Shown here: positions 61,465 to 64,000 of the stretch, piece after piece
Numbering within the stretch: the stretch's first letter is position 1
How the letters are laid out: each line of letters starts with the position of its first letter
The notes under the pieces: generated by a model
What the model was told of the DNA's origin: nothing
The model's input: only the letters and a program-made list of their open reading frames with translations
The model's database searches: none
Source of the DNA: Salinisphaera shabanensis E1L3A
GTDB lineage: Bacteria > Pseudomonadota > Gammaproteobacteria > Nevskiales > Salinisphaeraceae
Reading direction: 5' to 3'
Assembly (NCBI RefSeq): GCF_000215955.2
Contig: NZ_AFNV02000010.1
Coordinates: 62,001-126,000, forward strand
DNA length: 64,000 nt
Position numbers and translations under genes: made by a program

Positions 61465-62340
61465 CTAGCCGTAGCGGACCTCACCGTCCAGGCGGGCGCT
61501 GTCGATCTCGGCAGGCGTCGGTTGTCGAAGCACCACGATATCGCGGGCCGAAGGCGACCATTCGACCAAGCCCGCATCGCGAAACATACCCAGCCAATAA
61601 TCCATGCACCAACGCCCCCACCGCGCATGAAAACGCCGCGCGTTGGCAACGATGGCATCGAAGTGCGGATACGGCGGGCGATACAACGGATGGTGCTGGT
61701 GCCAGGCCCGTGCACCGGCCAACCAGTAGAAATCGACCCCGGCCGCGGCCAGGCGCCATGCATAGTCGGTTTCTTCACCGCCGTAGCCTTCATAGGCTTC
61801 GTCGAAGCCGCCGGCACGCTCGTGATCGCTACGCCGTAGCGCGAACGACAATCCCCAGAGCTGACCGGGATCGCCTTCCGGTATGGGCGCATCGCTACCA
61901 AGGGCCGGCCGCGCGGGGTGAATTTCGCCCAACCGATTCAGGCGCTCAAAATCAAGCGCACCCGCCGCATCGACGCGAACGGCATCGGTCGGCAGATAAC
62001 GCACCTCCCCCATGAACAGACCGGCCTGATTTGCCAACGCCTCACGGTAGCAGCGAACCAGCTCCGGCGCGGGAATACAGTCGACATCCAGAAAGATAAG
62101 CCCTTCGTGGCCCGCGCACTCAGCCGCGAAATTGCGCGCACGCGCTAGCGGCAGATCGGTACCGGCGACCCGGATATGCCGGACAGGGAAATCGGTCGCC
62201 GGCAGATCTTCATCGATATCCGTCTGCATCCAGGCGATAATCAGTTCGTCCGGCGGGCGCAACTGGGCGTTGAGCCCGTGCATCAGGTTGATCAAGTGGG
62301 CATGCCGACCGCGTACAAGCGTAAGTACGCTCGTTTTCAC
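61465..62340 (-). CDS. Family 2 glycosyltransferase
   Basis: A 291-aa GT-A-fold transferase. The N-terminal strand is KTSVLTLVRGRHAHLINLMHGLNAQ, the metal-binding DxD motif is LIFLDVDCIPAPELV, and the acceptor region is FDEAYEGYGGEETDYAWRLAAAG with the ED catalytic acid pattern. No membrane helix is seen, so it is cytosolic. The start is GTG 62340, overlapping the stop of the sucrose-phosphate synthase gene by GTGA. The frame runs open to 62478, but the upstream part is that gene's shadow. It is thus the last gene of an operon with the sucrose-phosphate synthase. Confidence 0.85.
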   Translation of the reverse strand: MKTSVLTLVRGRHAHLINLMHGLNAQLRPPDELIIAWMQTDIDEDLPATDFPVRHIRVAGTDLPLARARNFAAECAGHEGLIFLDVDCIPAPELVRCYREALANQAGLFMGEVRYLPTDAVRVDAAGALDFERLNRLGEIHPARPALGSDAPIPEGDPGQLWGLSFALRRSDHERAGGFDEAYEGYGGEETDYAWRLAAAGVDFYWLAGARAWHQHHPLYRPPYPHFDAIVANARRFHARWGRWCMDYWLGMFRDAGLVEWSPSARDIVVLRQPTPAEIDSARLDGEVRYG

Positions 62341-64000
62341 GACACGTGGCACTGGGCCTGAAAATGCGCTACGCCTTCGATCACGCCCCGCGCGTGGGTG
62401 GCTCGAGCGAAATAGGCGTGACCCAGTCCCGCTGCCTTGTTCAGGCCGTCTCGATAGTTGGCCACAACAATCGCGCACGGCAGCGTCTGCAGCATTTCCA
62501 GGTCGTTACCCGAATCCCCGGCCACATAGACGCGTTCGTGGTGGGTGTTGGTATCGTCGGCCAGATAGGCCACCGCTGCCCCTTTCGACGCATGAACCGG
62601 CAGCACGTCGACACAGCGATCGTTGCTATGAATCACCCGGGCTTCGAGCCCGTTGTCGGCAAGCTGTGCCCGCAGGCGCGGGGCGATGTCGTCACCCGAA
62701 TCGCACAGATAGCTGATCTTGTGCGGACGCTGTTCCAGCGGCGACTGGGCGATCAGGCCCGGCACGCGGTCGAGCACATCGGCCACCGCGGCTCGATCCC
62801 AGCCGCGATCGATCTGCTCCGCCCAGCGCGTATCGCGAACATAGGCGACGCCGTCCGGCGCCAACCGATAAATCTCGGCGCCGACGGAGGTGATCAGAAA
62901 ATCCGGCCAGGCGATGCCCGACTGCTCGAGAATCAACAGCGCACTGTGAAAACTGCGCCCGGTGGCCACACCGAAACGCAACCGTGACTGACTCGCCTGC
63001 CAGGCATTGAAATGTGTCACCCCCTGCGAGCAACCGACGAGCGTGCCATCGATATCGCAGACCAGCATGGCATCGGGACACGCCCGCTCGACCGGCGCAC
63101 GCTTTGGTCCAACACCACACAGGCGGTTGAGCAAACGATGGTAATAATCGACATGGCGCGCCCAATCAAACACGGCCGTTGCCTTGCGGCCACCGGCCTG
63201 ACACGCCAGCCAGCGCTCGCGATCGTCGAACAGCGCCGTCGCGGCCGATGCGATCGCATGCGTCGAGCACGGGTTGACCAGTACGCCGTTGTGGCACTGC
63301 TCGATAATGTCGTTCGGGCCACCGGAATCGGTGGCGATGACCGGCAAACCCGCGGCCGCGGCTTCCAGCAGGGTCAACCCGAAGGGTTCGTTGAACGCGA
63401 CATTCGCAAACAGCCCCCCGCGCTCGCGCGCCCAGGCATAAAAAGCCGGCACGTCGGCGCCGTGATGCTGTTTGGGATAGGCCACTCGACCATAGAGATC
63501 GTAATGATCGATCAGCTCCAGCATTTCCCGCAGGTTATCGGCGATCTCGGGTTCGAGCGCATCCAGCGATTGACGACCGCCGGCAAGAATCACCAGATTT
63601 GCCTGCGCCTGCAATTCGGGAGACTCACCATAGGCACGGACCAGGCTCGCCAGGTTCTTGCGTGTGACCGGTCGAGCAATGGCAAGCAGCGCCGGCTTGT
63701 CGGGTTCGTTGAGAAAACGCGACAGCAAGGCGTGTACCCGGTCATTCGGCTGCGAGCGGGCGAAGGCCTGCAAATCGCTGGCCGGACGAATCACGCGGAT
63801 ACGGCCCGGCTCGTAGTCCGGATACTGTGCGTACTGAAGCTCGGCTTCATCGCGCGAACTGGCAATCACCAGACTCGCATCGTGCAACGCCTGGTTCTCG
63901 GTGTGAATGCGGCGATCCAACGCTCTACTCGCCTGTGCGCTGGGTGTATTCGCTGCGGCCGCCGCGTAATCGCGCTTGGGCTGGCCCAGTGAATGCGCGG
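62337..64000 (-). CDS. Sucrose-phosphate synthase/phosphatase-type fusion, 5' end cut by window edge
   Basis: The frame is open to the right edge: codons before TTG 63920 read AHSLGQPKRDY, a sucrose-phosphate synthase segment, so the N-terminus lies outside. The visible 554 residues hold the GT4 donor domain (LLAIARPVTRKNLASLVRAY, NVAFNEPFGLTLLEAAAAGLPVIATDSGGPNDII) and a C-terminal HAD-IIB phosphatase domain (LVCDIDGTLVG, FGVATGRSFHSAL, VYVAGDSGNDLEML). The protein would join UDP-glucose and fructose-6-phosphate and then remove the phosphate to give sucrose, a common compatible solute. A related disaccharide is possible. It overlaps the GT2 gene by four bases. Confidence 0.88.
   Translation of the reverse strand, partial: AHSLGQPKRDYAAAAANTPSAQASRALDRRIHTENQALHDASLVIASSRDEAELQYAQYPDYEPGRIRVIRPASDLQAFARSQPNDRVHALLSRFLNEPDKPALLAIARPVTRKNLASLVRAYGESPELQAQANLVILAGGRQSLDALEPEIADNLREMLELIDHYDLYGRVAYPKQHHGADVPAFYAWARERGGLFANVAFNEPFGLTLLEAAAAGLPVIATDSGGPNDIIEQCHNGVLVNPCSTHAIASAATALFDDRERWLACQAGGRKATAVFDWARHVDYYHRLLNRLCGVGPKRAPVERACPDAMLVCDIDGTLVGCSQGVTHFNAWQASQSRLRFGVATGRSFHSALLILEQSGIAWPDFLITSVGAEIYRLAPDGVAYVRDTRWAEQIDRGWDRAAVADVLDRVPGLIAQSPLEQRPHKISYLCDSGDDIAPRLRAQLADNGLEARVIHSNDRCVDVLPVHASKGAAVAYLADDTNTHHERVYVAGDSGNDLEMLQTLPCAIVVANYRDGLNKAAGLGHAYFARATHARGVIEGVAHFQAQCHVS

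Noticed and set aside
1-64000. CRISPR arrays, tRNA/rRNA genes, insertion sequences, prophage or toxin-antitoxin modules
   Set aside because: Read for direct repeats, transposase or integrase motifs and conserved RNA genes; none was visible, apart from the isolated NYN gene, which has no antitoxin partner.

Overview
The window is high-GC bacterial chromosome (roughly 60-65% GC by eye) with short intergenic gaps and Shine-Dalgarno-led genes. It has no rRNA, tRNA, insertion sequence, phage gene or CRISPR array that I can see. Protein families (EmrAB-NodT efflux, ETF-ubiquinone oxidoreductase, GcdH, heterodimeric acyl-CoA dehydrogenases, LIV-type ABC transporters) point to an aerobic proteobacterium, most likely a gammaproteobacterium. 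A BCCT transporter at 9-11 kb and a sucrose-phosphate synthase at the right edge suggest a marine or halophilic lifestyle. A Salinisphaera-like organism would fit, but that is inference.

Layout. 0-9 kb: a truncated SEL1/SH3 protein, an APC permease, a three-gene efflux operon (NodT-type outer membrane factor, EmrA-type adaptor, EmrB-type pump) and an M23 peptidase. 9-16 kb: BCCT transporter, exported acetamidase/formamidase-like protein, luciferase-like monooxygenase, two-cysteine OhrR, and two small envelope proteins. 16-24 kb: a thiolase-GcdH operon, class II aldolase, two alpha/beta hydrolases, a GNAT acetyltransferase beside a histone-deacetylase-family enzyme, and a PanE-like reductase. 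24-36 kb: a long minus-strand block of acyl-CoA catabolism. It holds an IclR regulator, a PaaI thioesterase, an ACAD10/11-type dehydrogenase, an SDR, an APH-type kinase, SurE, a CoA ligase, a FadJ-like bifunctional enzyme and a two-subunit acyl-CoA dehydrogenase. 36-50 kb: a drug-type MFS pump, a CurA-like reductase and two complete five-gene LIV-type ABC uptake systems. 50-59.4 kb: SDR, ETF-ubiquinone oxidoreductase, EtfB, EtfA, MaoC hydratase, enoyl-CoA hydratase, a cysteine-rich copper-binding protein, a nitronate monooxygenase-like enzyme and a second thiolase. 59.4-64 kb: an isolated NYN-domain protein, then two glycosyltransferases and a sucrose-phosphate synthase/phosphatase fusion cut by the edge.

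How the genes work together. Most of 16-59 kb forms one functional theme: import of small organic acids or amino acids (two LIV systems), CoA activation (ligase), alpha,beta-dehydrogenation (four ACADs), hydration and oxidation (FadJ-like, MaoC, ECH), thiolysis (two thiolases) and electron delivery from the ACADs through EtfAB and ETF-QO to ubiquinone. Kinase + ACAD10/11-type dehydrogenase + SDR + CoA ligase matches the family set used to break down 4-hydroxyacyl-CoAs, as in the Pseudomonas putida levulinate (lva) pathway.

The most notable non-coding signal is a pair of recurring palindromes, GAACGATCGTTC (four copies) and GAAAC-N3-GTTTC (three exact, two near copies). All lie in promoter regions of these catabolic genes and the two types occur together at three loci. 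No TetR-type regulator is encoded here, so any regulator acts from elsewhere. A second notable point is an arginine in place of the Walker A lysine in one of the four LIV ATPases.
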